NCBI GenBank assembly: GCA_021292165.1
Contig: CM037877.1
Location: 6,005,980 to 6,069,979 of the forward strand
Origin: Shinisaurus crocodilurus
Taxonomy: Eukaryota; Chordata; Lepidosauria; Squamata; Shinisauridae
DNA: 64,000 nt
Direction: 5' to 3'
Part shown: one piece after another, positions 44,060 to 55,406 of the stretch
How the letters are laid out: each line of letters starts with the position of its first letter
Numbering within the stretch: position 1 is the first letter of the stretch
Translations under genes and position numbers: made by a program
The notes under the pieces: generated by a model
The model's input: only the letters and a program-made list of their open reading frames with translations
Database searches by the model: none
Told to the model about the DNA's origin: nothing

Positions 44060-44929
44060 CAGTGATGGCAAACCTATGGCACGGGTGCCACAGCTGGCAC
44101 GCAGGGACCTCTCTGTGGGCGCTCGAGCCATTGGTCACCAGATCGCGGAAAGACCGTCCCCTTCTGCAAAACACTAATGATCTTGTTCTTTCTCATAGTG
44201 TGGAACAGAATGATTTTATTCTAGAATTCCTGTTACAGAATTATTTTCTACATTGTTATCACATTTAAAAGATTTTGAAGAATGATGCACAGAGCATGGC
44301 TTGGATGTAAAGCCCTAACAGTTGACCTGAGTGCTGCATGTGTTGCTCTCAAACTAACGGAGTATGAGCCAAGGTTTGACAAATTATCAGCATGCATGCA
44401 ATAGCAAAAATCACATTAATTGTGCAAAAGCATGCCCAATGCAAACTTTTACCTAATGCAGTGTTTGTAGTCCAAGACATAAAGTGTTTAAAATATGTTA
44501 AGCACGTTTAGTTTTCTTGTCTATCTTGCTCATCCTAGTACAGGTTGACTTTTACTTTTACTAATCCGACACCTGTAGAAGCAGGGAAAGGACCTGGAGT
44601 AAAGCTTGCCCCATACAATTTCAGTCTGGTATATAATTTAAAAAGTTTGTATAAATTCCCTTCAGGCTATGTGTACAATGTAGTACTATAATAATTTTTT
44701 GAGTTGATTTTTTTTCAACAAAAAACTGTTTGTATCACTGAAAGCTCTGTTATTGTGTTTTTCTTTAAAGACAAAAGATGTTAATTAGTTCGGACAACTG
44801 TATGAGTTGTTTTTCTAAAACTAAAACCTCGGTATTCAGGTTTAATTGCAGTGTTGGCACTTTGAAATAAATAAGTTGGTTTTGTGTTGCAGTTTGGGCA
44901 CTCGGGCTCAAAAAGGTTCGCCATCACTG
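44060..44929. mobile_element. hAT transposon, non-autonomous, inside L2
   Basis: 870 bp with ends CAGTGATGGCAAACCTATGG and GGTTCGCCATCACTG. A perfect 8-bp duplication CCTTACAT is present at 44052-44059 and 44930-44937. The interior is AT-rich with no transposase frame that I can see. The ends resemble a tetrapod hAT group in which horizontal transfer has been reported; that resemblance is from memory. Confidence 0.88.
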
Positions 44930-44937
44930 CCTTACAT

Positions 44938-45104
44938 GATGTGTTGGGCCGATGACATGTTGGGACAGCCTCATGGTCGTCATGGCAGCCATGAAGTCCT
45001 GAGCTGCCCCGGACACAGCAGTCTCGGCATGGAAGTTGAAATCCCCCAGAACCATCATCCTAGAGGTCCTCAACACCAAGGCCAAGACCACCTCCGTCAG
45101 CTCC
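44938..45104 (-). mobile_element. L2 endonuclease fragment, upstream part
   Basis: The minus strand reads VLGDFNFHAETAVSG, AAQDFMAAMTTMRLSQHV and IGPTHHV, the L2 endonuclease core (catalytic GDFN). It continues across the hAT insertion at 43740-44059. Confidence 0.78.
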
Positions 45105-45190
45105 GTCAGTTTCATGGCTGAGCGGGGACTAGAACCTGGATCTCCTGAGTCCCAGTCCAACACTCTCACCACTGTGCCACACCACACTGG
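45105..45190 (-). mobile_element. tRNA-derived SINE, head only
   Basis: On the minus strand CAGTGTGGTGTGGCACAGTG head, GGTTCTAGTCCC box B and CGCTCAGCCATGAAACTGAC; the rest of the SINE is missing where it meets L2. Confidence 0.75.
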
Positions 45191-47329
45191 CTTTTATCCC
45201 ACTCCTCAGTCAAAAAGGTTCTAAGAGCTGCTTAAATACAACCAAGAAAAACAAGACAGCCCCTGCCCACAGGCTTATAATCTGAAAAGACACAACACAA
45301 AAGGAAAAGTGGATGGGAAGGGAAGAGGAAAAAACAAATGGACTTTCGGCAGGGCTGGTGGAATGGTCCTGTTTCCCATTACATCTCCCTCTGCTGCAGC
45401 CTGCAGGAATGGTTGTAGGTATTGACGGAGGTGGTTGTTTCTTGCAATCCTTGCTGGCGTTAAGAAGTGGCCAATCATTTCCTTTCTAAATCCTCAGATG
45501 CCGCTATGAATCTTAAATATCGGAGGAGTACTGCCAGGGGAATCATACACAATAATAGAACTTGCCATTTTCTGTGTTATGCTCCAATACAAATTTTCAA
45601 TCGGCTACCCTTTGGGGGTATTCCCCCCAAATAAGATAGATGTCTGCTCCAGGTAATTCCAACAGTGTCTTTTATCATGGTTCCATGACCATATATAAAT
45701 CTCTCGTTCTCTCTCTCTCTCTGGTGTGAAATACCATGTTTCCTTTTGGGTGAGTTCATTTTACAGAAGGACAACTTTGTGCTGGCTGGGGCTTAATTTA
45801 TCCCTAGATCATACAGGGCACACTTGTGTTACTCCATAGTGGCAGGACTCAAATGCTATTCCTGCTAGGAGCTGTGCATGGCTGCTCTGTGAGACCACTC
45901 TGCATAGGAGAGGCCAACTGTCACTAACTGTCAGCCAACTATTCCAAACTGTCACTCAGCCAAGATTTTAAATGGATCGCTAATTTGATGGGGGAAAGTG
46001 TGTGTGTATGTGTGAGAGAGAGAGAGTTAATCCATGTCTTTTCCCTGGTCAAAATTGCACCTGCAAAGCACATGTTCATGCTCCTTCGCCCCCCAGGAGA
46101 AAAAGACTGGTACATGTAGTTTTATTTGTACTGAATAGATAAACTGTATTTGTACTGAATTTATTCAGTACTTGAGACAAGATGTATCTTCCCCCCACAC
46201 ACAATCCAGGGATTTAATTTATAATGGGAGGGAGCTAAAACCCGTAGACCAGGCCAGCAACTCTTATGTATATGTGTGAAAACAGTCAATGTATTTTAAA
46301 GGGTATCCCCCAAATTTCACATTATTCAAAAACTGGGAGAGTGGTTTTCCAAAGCCACATCTCATAAAATAGAGCCCTTCTCTGGAAAATAAGAACAGTT
46401 GCAGCATATATTTCAATGCATGGACCCAGAGGTTATGGGAAAACACGGGAGGCTTACAGGCTTGAACTCATGTAAAAATCCATGAATGAGCCCAGGCAAT
46501 GGGGCTATGAAAGCCTCCCCTGGAAGCACCCCGAGTCTCATAGCAGCAATGTGTAGGGGAGACTAGGAATCCCCCCATCTTACGGCAGAGTTTCAAGGGG
46601 GGAAAGTATGTGGCAGCGACTCAAGGGGATAAATCCAGAATTTGCTGAGCAGCTCAGAAAGGCATCAAATTTACCCCTAAAGCTTCAGTACTCTATTCAT
46701 AGTCCACCGTACTATGATCAACTATTATTGAATTTAATATGTAGCATTTACTTAGGCCTTTTGTGCCTTCAGAGTGCATACACACAGACCCTTTAAGGGG
46801 GTAGTATTATCATCCCCTTCTTGCAGAAGGGAAACCGAGGCAGAGAAACAGAGTAAGCATCCTAAGCCTACCCCATAAGATCATGGCAGAAATGTGCTGC
46901 AGTCAGACCAGCGAGCTGGCATTGTTTCTCAGACTCTGGCCAAGTATCCTCAGGAGGTGTCCTGAGAGATTATCAACTTGGCCACCAGGAACTGAGCAGT
47001 TTTGAGTTTCCCTCAGCTGAGCTGCACAGAGAGCGAGCAGGGTCTATGTGTGTTAAGGCGTGAGGGAAGCCCTCCCTTTGCAGTTATAGCTGGAGAGAGT
47101 GAAATGCCACCATTAAAGGACGAAGCAACTGTGTGATCTGACTGGAGTTGCAGGGCTTCTCCACAAGGTGGAGATGTGGGGAATGACCATATATGGGGGA
47201 AAAGGCGGGAAAATCCTGCTTGCCAGCAACGGAGCTCAAAATGGAGGGTCTCGCTTCTCACTGAATGTGACTGCCTGGTCATAGCTATGCCTATGGGATT
47301 CCGGGGCTATGTTTCTGAGGATTCTAAAT
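45191..47329. other. Gene-free stretch
   Basis: No coding frame with protein-like features was found. It contains a TC run near 45707-45722, GT/GA runs near 45998-46025 and otherwise non-repetitive sequence. Short frames such as 47013-47282 (-) have no recognisable motif. Confidence 0.4.
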
Positions 47330-47434
47330 ATGTATCCCCCCCCCCCTGTATTTTATTGCATTGTACATCGCTCAGAGTGGCCAGATGTCTGGCCAGATGG
47401 GCGATTCATAAATATAATAAATAAATAAATAAAT
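47330..47434 (+). repeat. L2-type 3' tail
   Basis: TTGTACATCGCTCAGAGTGG, GCCAGATGGGCGATTCATAA and AATAAATA repeats; the same tail phrase (CATCTGGGCGATGTACAA) is seen in reverse at 3520-3541. Confidence 0.6.
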
Positions 47435-47613
47435 GTACATATGGACTAGTGTTGTATTTTTCGTTACTGCTTTTGGCTGAATAATCATACAAAGGACTCT
47501 CCTTAACTAGTCTCTTGTCTGATCATTTCTGGAGGAATAGAAGAGTGGTGCTCTGCTCTCCCCTTGGGCACTGTGGTGGTGGTGGAGATTGGGCCTAACT
47601 ACACTGCCTGCAG

Positions 47614-47874
47614 CAGGGGTTCTCAGTCAACCAGGGGGGAATTCCCCCCCGGGGGGGATTTTAGGGTTTAATGGGGGGAATTGGGACCACAGACTCAAAC
47701 TGTTGGAATACTGATCTTTCTACAAATTACAATTCTACAGATTGTACATAATCAACAGGACATCACACCTTATTGTATGGCACAGATTAAGTCAGACCGT
47801 CTTGGAAAGGGGGGAATGACATTTTGACATATGGTGAAGAGGGTGCGTGGGGCAAAAAAGGTTGTGAACCACTG
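47614..47874. mobile_element. hAT-type MITE (CAGNGGTTCTCA ends)
   Basis: Left end CAGGGGTTCTCAGTCAACC, right end GGTTGTGAACCACTG. Flanks GCCTGCAG (47606-47613) and GCCTAGAG (47875-47882) match at six of eight positions, consistent with an aged hAT duplication. Confidence 0.7.
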
Positions 47875-48039
47875 GCCTAGAGAGAGGGTGAGCAAGTGGA
47901 CAGAGGCAACCTGCTCTCTGCTTGTGCCCAGTGCACCGTCCAGAATGGGAGGGTGAGCAAGCAGAGAGGAGAGCAGCTATTAGGAATGTGGAGCTGCCAC
48001 CCAGAAGTGCTGTTGGATTCTGCCTGTGGCCTCACCACC

Positions 48040-48246
48040 TTGGCCCTACTTCCTCCCTGCCAAATGCTCTGTTTCGATTACTGTAGTACACTCTATGTGG
48101 AGCTGCCCTTAAGGCTTGTTCAGAAGCTGCAGCTAGTGCAGAATGTAGCAGTGAAGTTATTGACTGGGGTGCGTTACTGACCATCTAATACCCCTGCGCT
48201 AAAGGATCTACACTGGCTGCCAGTCTTCTGCTGACCTAGGTTTAAG
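48040..48246 (+). mobile_element. L2 fragment, left of hAT insertion
   Basis: Frames read FDYCSTLYVELP, LQLVQNVAVKLLTG and LHWLPVFC, the L2 reverse transcriptase end. The sequence continues at 49248 with KVLVYKALYS after the hAT element. Confidence 0.8.
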
Positions 48247-49239
48247 CAGGGATGTTGAAGAGTCCTTGGTCTCGAGTCATGAGTCGAGTCACGAGTCTTT
48301 GGACCCGAATCTCGAGTCCGAGTCCTTGGTCCAAAATGGTGAATCACGAGTCACGAGTCACTTCCAAAGCTGACTCCACGAGTCCCTATTAAAATCAATG
48401 GGGGGTTTTCCCAACAAAATAAGGCTATTTCAGATGTGTGGCTTAAATAAATTCTAGGCACAAGTGTGCCTTTTTATTTCAAAACTCTGCAACTGATTTT
48501 GGCAAGAACAGACCAGGCAGAAAAACCCAAAATAACCAGGCAGGCAGAGGAAGCAGGGAACCCCAAAGCAGGCAGGCAGAGGCCTTTGTCTTGGACAATT
48601 CAAACTGTGGAACTGGTCAAGAAGAGACCAGGCAGGCAGAGGAGGCTGGGAACCCCAGACAGGCAGGCAGAGGCAGCCAAACCCAAAATGTCTGAAAGGT
48701 TGCATTTTAGGGAAATGATTTTAAAAAAATAAACTTGCTGTACTTCCTAAAACTTATCCATGTTGCATTTGAGGAACATGATTTTTTCTAAATGTTTGGC
48801 CCCCATTCTGGAACGGTGAGATCTCATCACAATTCCACCCTCACTGAACACCCGCTCCACTGGTGATGAACTTGCTGGAACCAGAAACACACTCAGAGCA
48901 GCCACACAGAGTAATCTCAGGTCCTTCCTCTGCCTCTCCCAAGTACGCAACACATCAATCAAAATAAATCTTGACACACTGTTGGGGCTGCACTCCTGGT
49001 AGCCGTCCATAGTGGCCGAGCAGCAGCACACCTCGCTTCCATGCGCTCTTCGCTGGCAATCACGCTCCTCTCCACTCCTTCTGGCACAGCCCCAGGGATG
49101 TTGACGAGTCCTTGGTCTCGAGTCCCGAGTCGAGTCTCGAGTCCCATTAAAAATATTGGGACTCGAGTCCGAGTCGAGTCAGAGGGGGGACTCAGTCCGA
49201 CTCACGAGTCGAGTCCTCGAGTCCGAGTCCCCATCCCTG
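48247..49239 (-). mobile_element. hAT transposon with GAGTC-rich ends and transposase remnant
   Basis: 993 bp. Left end CAGGGATGTTGAAGAGTCC, right end GAGTCCCCATCCCTG, flanked by a perfect 8-bp duplication GGTTTAAG (48239-48246 and 49240-49247). The terminal 100-130 bp on both sides are packed with GAGTC/CGAGTC units, likely subterminal transposase binding repeats. A second internal copy of the terminal motif (CAGGGATGTTGACGAGTCC) is at about 49093. The middle carries the end of a hAT transposase on the minus strand. Confidence 0.88.
48747..49031 (-). pseudogene. hAT transposase C-terminal dimerisation domain
   Basis: About 94 residues. LLCVAALSVFLVPASSSPVE and RVFSEGGIVMRSHRSRM match the hAT family C-terminal dimerisation region, including the PASS..VER.FS signature. 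The DDE catalytic domain and BED finger are missing, so this copy cannot make active transposase. Confidence 0.85.
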
Positions 49240-49247
49240 GGTTTAAG

Positions 49248-49712
49248 GTGTTGGTCTACAAAGCCCTATACAGCTCAGGACAAGGTTGCCTTAAGGAACG
49301 TCTCTCTCTCTCTCTCTCTCTCTCTGTACCAACCTCCCAGGCCACTACGATCCTCAAGGGAGGCCCTATTGTCCATACCATGGGAGGCCCCATTGTCTAT
49401 TTGGCCGTAGCATGGAGACGGGCCTTCTCTGCAGTTGTGCCCGCCCTGTGGAACGATCTCCCCTCTGAAGTCAGTCCTAAACACTAGGGTGTTTTGTGTG
49501 TTTACTGAAAACATATCTGTTTGCTTTGGCTTTCTCCCCAGCTATGAACTATTTCTATACCAGCCTCATGATATTGTATGTGTGGCCTTTTTTTGTTTGT
49601 TTTTATTCTTTTGTAAACCTCTTTTGTTTGTTTGTATTCTTTTGTAAATCTGTCTGGGATTGGTTTCAAAAGAAAAGCGGTATATAAATACTGTTAATAA
49701 ATAAATAAAGCT
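49248..49712 (+). mobile_element. L2 3' end, right of hAT insertion
   Basis: KVLVYKALYSSGQGCLKERL is followed by a TC microsatellite (about 49302-49325), then AWRRAFSAVVPALWNDLPSE, a 3' UTR and a TAAATAAATAAATAAAG tail. It completes the L2 copy cut at 48246. Confidence 0.8.
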
Positions 49713-50240
49713 TCTATTAGTACCAATGGAAGCTGTTTCCTAAGCTGAATTGCATAACAGAGGGGAGGTAGATGGGGAGGGAAGTGAGGAAGAGGGGGGC
49801 AAAGCAAATGAGATGGATGAATGGTTGGATGTTCGCGTACTCGAGAGAGAAAAGAGTGCGTGTGAGGTGAGTCTGGCCCTGCCCAATCTCTGCTCCAGCC
49901 CCATCTACTGTTGGCATGTGGCCCACGGCAGATTTCAATTTAGGGAATGCCCCCTCACAACAGGGTGAGTTTCCACACTTTGACGACTCTAAAGCAACCT
50001 TTAGGTCCACATGACTGTGCTTCTTCACTTTCTCTCTCATTTTACTCTTCCTGAAGTGACAAAAGTGAATGCTTCCGAATGCTTTATCTTAAACTGAGGA
50101 GGTCCACTGTACAGGACTTTGAACATCCAGGATCTCTTGTATGAAATCTTTGCAATCTGTAATCAAAGCTGAAGCCACATTGAAAAGGGGTTTTGTGTTG
50201 GAATCGGGATCTGTGGGATGCTTTTTTTTTTTTTAATCAA
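49713..50240. other. No recognised feature
   Basis: No gene or clear repeat, apart from a T-run at 50222-50234 that precedes the retroelement target site. Confidence 0.4.
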
Positions 50241-50255
50241 CAATCCTGTGTTCAG

Positions 50256-52053
50256 GCTTCCGGGTGAACATGGAGCTTTGAAAGCCGCACAGAAATTCTG
50301 TGGGGAGCTGGCACAGCGTTTCCTGGCCAGAGAATGTCTCAGGCTGGGGGATCTACTTCTCATTAGAGAAGCGAAGATCTGAGGTTACCCCCAAATTATC
50401 TCATAGGGTCATAAATCGCTATTTGTGTGTCGTATGACGGATAAATGCGGTGGTGATCTGAGGTGGGGGAAAACGGCGCTGTTTTCCAGAGACCGGTTTT
50501 ACCGATCATCAGAAGTTTGCATGTTCGCTTCCAAAATAAAGGAGTACATCTGGAGTGGCTAATTGGAATCTTTCGGCAGCAGAGTGGGATTTATAATTAA
50601 CTGTAAGTAGACTATGTTTATCTGGGAGGCGAAAAAGATAAGAGAGGAAACCTGAAAGGAGGTCTATAAATCTTATATGTTTGGAAGCGTCTTGGAAATA
50701 TCTATACGCAAGGCAAGATGTTTGCAGTTGCAGCATTTTTAAACCTGTGGAACGAAATGGAGAGAGAAATTCTAAACAGATTGGAAGTAAGGATCCAGGC
50801 TTGGAACGTAAATATGAAAGTGGATCAATCAGAAGAACAACGTAAGACGGATTTCTTTACAGGACCGGCAGAGGAGAAGACAGAAGAAGTAAATAAGGAC
50901 TTGGGAAACTTACCAGAAATTCACAGAGACTTTGAAGTTTTAATTGGGTCGAAGTGGCATGAGAAGACAGTTCAGGAAGATGTGACGCACTTTTTAAAAT
51001 CTAAGATGGCGGAGCCGGAGATCGGTATGCAGGAGACCACAAAACAACAGAACAAGCTGATTTCATTCTTGGTTCAAAACCTGGAACTTAATGAATATCC
51101 CTTTGACAGAGGAAAGCAATGAAAGGGACTATCTTCACGGTCTTTTATTGGCAAAAGATAAAGGGTTGATGTATACTGAACTATATGTCTAGTTGGAATA
51201 TAAATAATTTTTTGATTTTAAATATTAATGGCAAAGGTAAAGGGATTGCTTATATGACTTATTTGAATTTTAAATATTAATGGTGATGTAAGAGAAATTA
51301 TTATAAGTAAGGTATAATTATATTTGGTTTGTTTGGAAACATTTATTTAAAAAATAATAATAATAATAATTTGTTGTTGTTGTTGGGGGTGTTGTTTTGT
51401 GGAGGCTTTGAAGTATTAAAGGGGAAGGTCTTTTTTTTTTTTTGTTCTATAAGTAGCATGATGGCTTATGTGCTTCTGCTGTTCTGTCAGACGTCACTTA
51501 TTTCTTAATTTTTTAGACTTATCTTTCTTTTCTTTCCTTTAAAAAAATATATCTTGGAGATTAAAAGTGAAGGAATTTCTGTTTAGATAGAAAGGAATAA
51601 TGAGTAATTGTAATAATACAAATGTGTTGATTCGATGGTTAGGTACTAGAGAGTGCGGGAGCGGTGGAAATACAAAATGCTTTTGGTATGTGGTCATTTG
51701 CTAATTAGTTTATAGTTACTTTTTACTTTTGGGATTCTTAATATACTGTATTTTGGAATTGAAAACAATATTTAATGAAAATATAGGTTTTCTTTTTTGG
51801 AGTATCCATAAATGTTGAATTTAATAGATTAAATAGTTGATGTTTATTGGGGGAGAGTGGAGACCTCTGGTGTTTGTTCCTTTTAGGGTTCTTTTTTGCC
51901 AGAACTGGAAGTGATTTTTTGTTAACAGAAAAGATTTTAAGATTAACTGTGGTTGATTAAGCTGTGGAGAAGATTGGAAGTCCATTATTGTGTTTGTGTT
52001 TGTTTGTTTGTTTTATTATGAATAAAAAATAAAAGTTGAAAAAAAAAAAAAAA
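50256..52053 (+). mobile_element. HAL1-like retroelement (ORF1 only, poly(A) tail)
   Basis: A 1.8-kb insertion ends in a poly(A) run (52039-52053) and is bordered by the 15-bp duplication CAATCCTGTGTTCAG (50241-50255 and 52054-52068), the marks of L1-type target-primed insertion next to a T-rich site. It has a 5' UTR of about 460 bp, one small frame, and about 0.9 kb of AT-rich 3' sequence with AATAAA-like AATAAAAAATAAAAG near 52020. No reverse transcriptase is present. Confidence 0.8.
50718..51122 (+). CDS. Small protein of the HAL1-like element, possibly ORF1-derived
   Basis: 134 codons, highly charged: WNEMEREILNRLEVRIQAWN and KQQNKLISFLVQNLELN suggest helical, coiled-coil-like structure. 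L1 ORF1 proteins start with a coiled coil, which is why I lean that way, but I do not recognise a specific ORF1 RNA-binding domain. It could also be a truncated ORF1 without function. It is the only frame of note in the 1.8-kb element. Confidence 0.45.
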   Translation: MFAVAAFLNLWNEMEREILNRLEVRIQAWNVNMKVDQSEEQRKTDFFTGPAEEKTEEVNKDLGNLPEIHRDFEVLIGSKWHEKTVQEDVTHFLKSKMAEPEIGMQETTKQQNKLISFLVQNLELNEYPFDRGKQ

Positions 52054-52068
52054 CAATCCTGTGTTCAG

Positions 52069-52500
52069 AATTCAGTTAACTGGTAGCTTATCTCAACCTA
52101 AGCTGGTAACAACCAGCAAAAGGGCCTTTTCAGTTCTGGTGCCCTGCCTATGTTATACTCTCCACAGAAACCCTCTCCTGGCACCCACTCTTATGTTTTA
52201 TTTCACACTGCCAAAGACCTCTTTATTTACCCAGAATCTTTCAATCAGGGAGTGGGCAACCTGTAAGTCAAAACATTTGGAGGGCCACAACTTCCATGAT
52301 CACTCACTATTGACTATGCTGGCTAGGGCTCATGAGAATTGTAGGCCAAAACATCTGGAGGGCCACAAGTTGCCCACTCCTGCTTTAAATGTTGACTGAA
52401 CTGGTTTTAATGTGACTGCTGATTTGCCCCTACTGCGCTGATCTGCTTAACTGTTCTTGAACCGTTGCTTTAAGCATTTCATATTTTTGTAAGTGGCCCT
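52069..52500 (+). mobile_element. Decayed L2 3' end
   Basis: TTSKRAFSVLVPCLCYTLH near 52110-52170 matches the L2 carboxy end (normally ...RAFSV.AP.LWN.LP). The fragment is interrupted by the hAT MITE at 52246-52382. Confidence 0.55.
52246..52382. mobile_element. hAT MITE (CAGGAGTGGGCAAC ends)
   Basis: Left end CAGGGAGTGGGCAACCTGTAA, right end CACAAGTTGCCCACTCCTG. Flanks CTTTCAAT (52238-52245) and CTTTAAAT (52383-52390) form an 8-bp duplication with one mismatch. Confidence 0.8.
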
Positions 52501-52513
52501 GAGAATGCTATCA

Positions 52514-53204
52514 CTGTCATCAGGCGATCACTCGTGACCGAGTAAGATTGTCTTCCGGGATAAAAGGAGGAAATTCTAAAGAAGATTGTGTAGACTCTAG
52601 CGATGGGTCCGTAAGTGACTGTGGAGGCCAATTCTAGATCCACACAGCTTCCCACAGTGAGGACACAGGTTACCAGATAGAAGATGGTCCTGTAAAGGAT
52701 TCATTTGATGTGCTTTTCGCTTAGCACGTTTCTCCCTTTCACCTTGCATTCGGGCTTCTTCAAAGTCCATGGAACCTTTGTGAAAGGCCAACCTCCATTT
52801 AGATCGTTCATGGGCCAGAGCTTCCCAGTTTTCGATGTTTATATTGCATTTTTTTAGATTAGCCTTATGAACATCTTTAAACCTCTTATATTGACCACCG
52901 ATATTCCGCTTTCCATCCTTGAGTTGGGAGTAAAGTAACTGCTTTGGGAGACGGCAGTCAGGCATTCGAACAACATGACCGGTCCACTGAAGTTGACGTT
53001 GAAGGATCATTTTTTCAATGCTAGTAGTCTTTGCTTCTTCCAGTACACTGACATTTGTTCGCCTATCTTCCCAAGTAATTTGCAGGATTTTCCGGAGGCA
53101 ACGTTGATGAAACCTTTCAAGGAGGTGGAAGTGACGTTTATAGATAGTCCATGTTTCGCAGGCATACAATAAAGTTGGTAATACAATGGCTTCATAAACC
53201 AGTG
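52514..53204 (-). mobile_element. Ingi-like LINE, 5'-truncated copy
   Basis: Almost identical to the 3' end of the full-length element at 8161-12158, from the CATCAGGCGATCACTCGTG tail to CTTCATAAACCAG, with a handful of substitutions. It encodes the reverse transcriptase carboxy end and the zinc finger (VYEAIVLPTLLYACETWT to HSHLRTHR). The open frame runs on to 53496 only by chance into unrelated flanking DNA. Confidence 0.92.
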
Positions 53205-54388
53205 TATGATAGGCTATACATCTAAATAAAATAAACATACTAGCTAAGAAATAGCCTGTATTTGCACACTCATTGGGCAGTATCCAATGGCCAGTCCTGC
53301 TGATTCTGTTGCCCAAGCGGCTCCCACCAGTTGTGCAACGGCAATTTAGAGCTTCAGGGGCAACCCAAAATGAGCAGAAATGCTCCTTTCTGGAAGGGCC
53401 AGGTCGGTGGAACTTGCCCTGGAAGCGACCTGGACTGCTAGTGCAACAGAATTGGCGGGGCTGGCTGCACATGGAATGAAACCAGCGGTGTAACATTTCT
53501 CTTTCTCTTTAGGTACAGATTAATAGGCCAAAAAACAGCTTGTTGTGTTGTGTCGGGCGGCACGGTTGATACAAAGAACCTCCATATTGCCAACATAAGA
53601 TGATATTTTCCTTTAAGCTTGCTCTGGTTTCTCTCAGTGTATTTCAGTGTAACTTTACTTATTGCAAATATTTTAGTCTGCCCCGGGTTCGGTATATGAT
53701 TGGAATAATCCCCCATGCCTGAAAATTTGGGACTATTTCTGAAAATGTAAGTGAGAAGTAACTATTTACCTCGATATATTCTCTCTCATCCATCTTTCCC
53801 ACCGCCTTCCCCTGCTGCTGTCTCCAAGCAATGTACAAAGCCCAGTGTGTTTTCTAATCTCGTCCAATATATTACTTGCCTTGCCATAACGGTTGTTTCC
53901 AACCATGCTGATTGTGCCTGGATTTGCCTACCCTACTCTAGTATTTAAGCCTTGTGCTTCCCCCCCCTCCCGCTAGATGATACAGACTCACTTTTCCATC
54001 TGACAGAGCAGATTCAACTTCTGCTTGTTTATCTAGAAACAGCTTCCGTTTCCAGAAGTGTATTACCATAATCTATTCTCTTCACATACCTTTAGGTTTG
54101 TGATGTTACAAGAAAGCGATGCTGCTTTAATATTTTTCCAGCCTGTCCACGTGCTCCCTTCTATACACTATACTGTATTTTAGGCAGATTTGTGCGATTG
54201 GGTCAAATTTAGGGTTTATATACTCTGATTACTGGAAGCCTCTAGGGTGCAATCCTGTGGCCCTCTGACCTTGCCTGGGGGGGCATAGGATAATTTGGAG
54301 TCCCCCCCCGTGACCTCAGAAATACCTTCCGAGGTCACAGTGGGGAGTCTGAGCACAGAGCACCCTCCCCCCCACAGCCAGCCCGGCC
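53205..54388. other. No recognised gene
   Basis: Short frames without protein-like features. Nothing identifiable. Confidence 0.4.
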
Positions 54389-54798
54389 TCTGTACAGCCA
54401 CGAGTCAGAAGGAACCCTCAGGACTAAGGGGTTTCCCCTCAGTCAGTGGGACTTTCCCCTCTGGGATTGCCTCCACACCTCCTAATCCTGCTCTTGGTTG
54501 ATGCTGCCGCCCCAGTCACAGCGATCACGTTTCCTTAGGATACTGTGCGTGAAAGTGGGCATGGCTGTAACAAGTAAACAATGTTTTTTCTCCGGAGACT
54601 CTTATATCACTTTTTGTATTTCCCACTTGTGACCGTCCCTATCTTGTCCCTTATACTTTTTGACATCTACATGAAACCCCCCTGGGGGAAGGTCATCCGG
54701 GGTTTGGGCTGAGGTGTCATCCATAGGCGGATGACACTCAGCTCAGCCTTTCATTTCCCTCTACTGATCCCAGGGAGGGTATGGGAATTTGAACTGGT
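54389..54798 (+). repeat. L2-derived repeat, copy 2 of a local pair
   Basis: Closely matches 28549-28995, with small deletions (for example around 54555). It stops exactly where the copia LTR starts at 54799, directly after TTTGAACTGGT, so the copia element inserted into this repeat. Confidence 0.65.
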
Positions 54799-55169
54799 TG
54801 TTGGATTTTAGATGCCTGCTTAAAGTCCTGTGGTTTTACCTGTGTGCCTGCTACCTGCTACTTTGCTTTAGCTTCCAGCACACATCGAGTAAATTCCTGC
54901 CACAGTCTGACTTGTAGTTCTTCTTCTCTGTTTCAGCAATCAGGAACAGACGCCTTGCTATTCTAATTGTTTTATTATATTCATAAAACAATTACATACT
55001 ACAAACTAAGACAGAGTCAGTTCAGAGAACATTGCATAGCATAACCATCCAAATTAGAAGAAGAAACGAAGAAGCAAGCACAGCAAACATACACACCCAG
55101 CTGTGCTTGAGAGCCAATGGGAATCAAGACAGGCATATGACAGTATAGCAACTGTCATATTACGTGACA
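54799..55169 (-). repeat. 3' LTR of second copia element
   Basis: On the minus strand it begins TGTCACGTAATATGACAG and ends CTAAAATCCAACA (371 bp). It is preceded by a purine-rich stretch AGGAGAACGTGGG, the likely polypurine tract (55170-55182). Confidence 0.75.
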
Positions 55170-55406
55170 CCCACGTTCTCCTACTAGATGGCCAAGGACA
55201 TCTAGATATGGGAACAAGGATCACCTGTTCCAAAGACCTTCAGTATTGCAATGCTGAAGTGCCAACTGCTAAGTTTTACTGAAAGAAAAACCTTTAAGCC
55301 AGCTCATGCTTGATTCATAATCCAACTCTTGCTTAATTGTTTTACTCTTCAGTAACACCCAACTCAGCAATCCATTTTCCGTGTTTCTCACATGCTAGAG
55401 GTTTTG

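Noticed and set aside
52597..53496. A 299-codon minus-strand frame
   Set aside because: Only the part up to about 53204 is LINE protein; the first 90 or so codons are unrelated flanking DNA that happens to be open.
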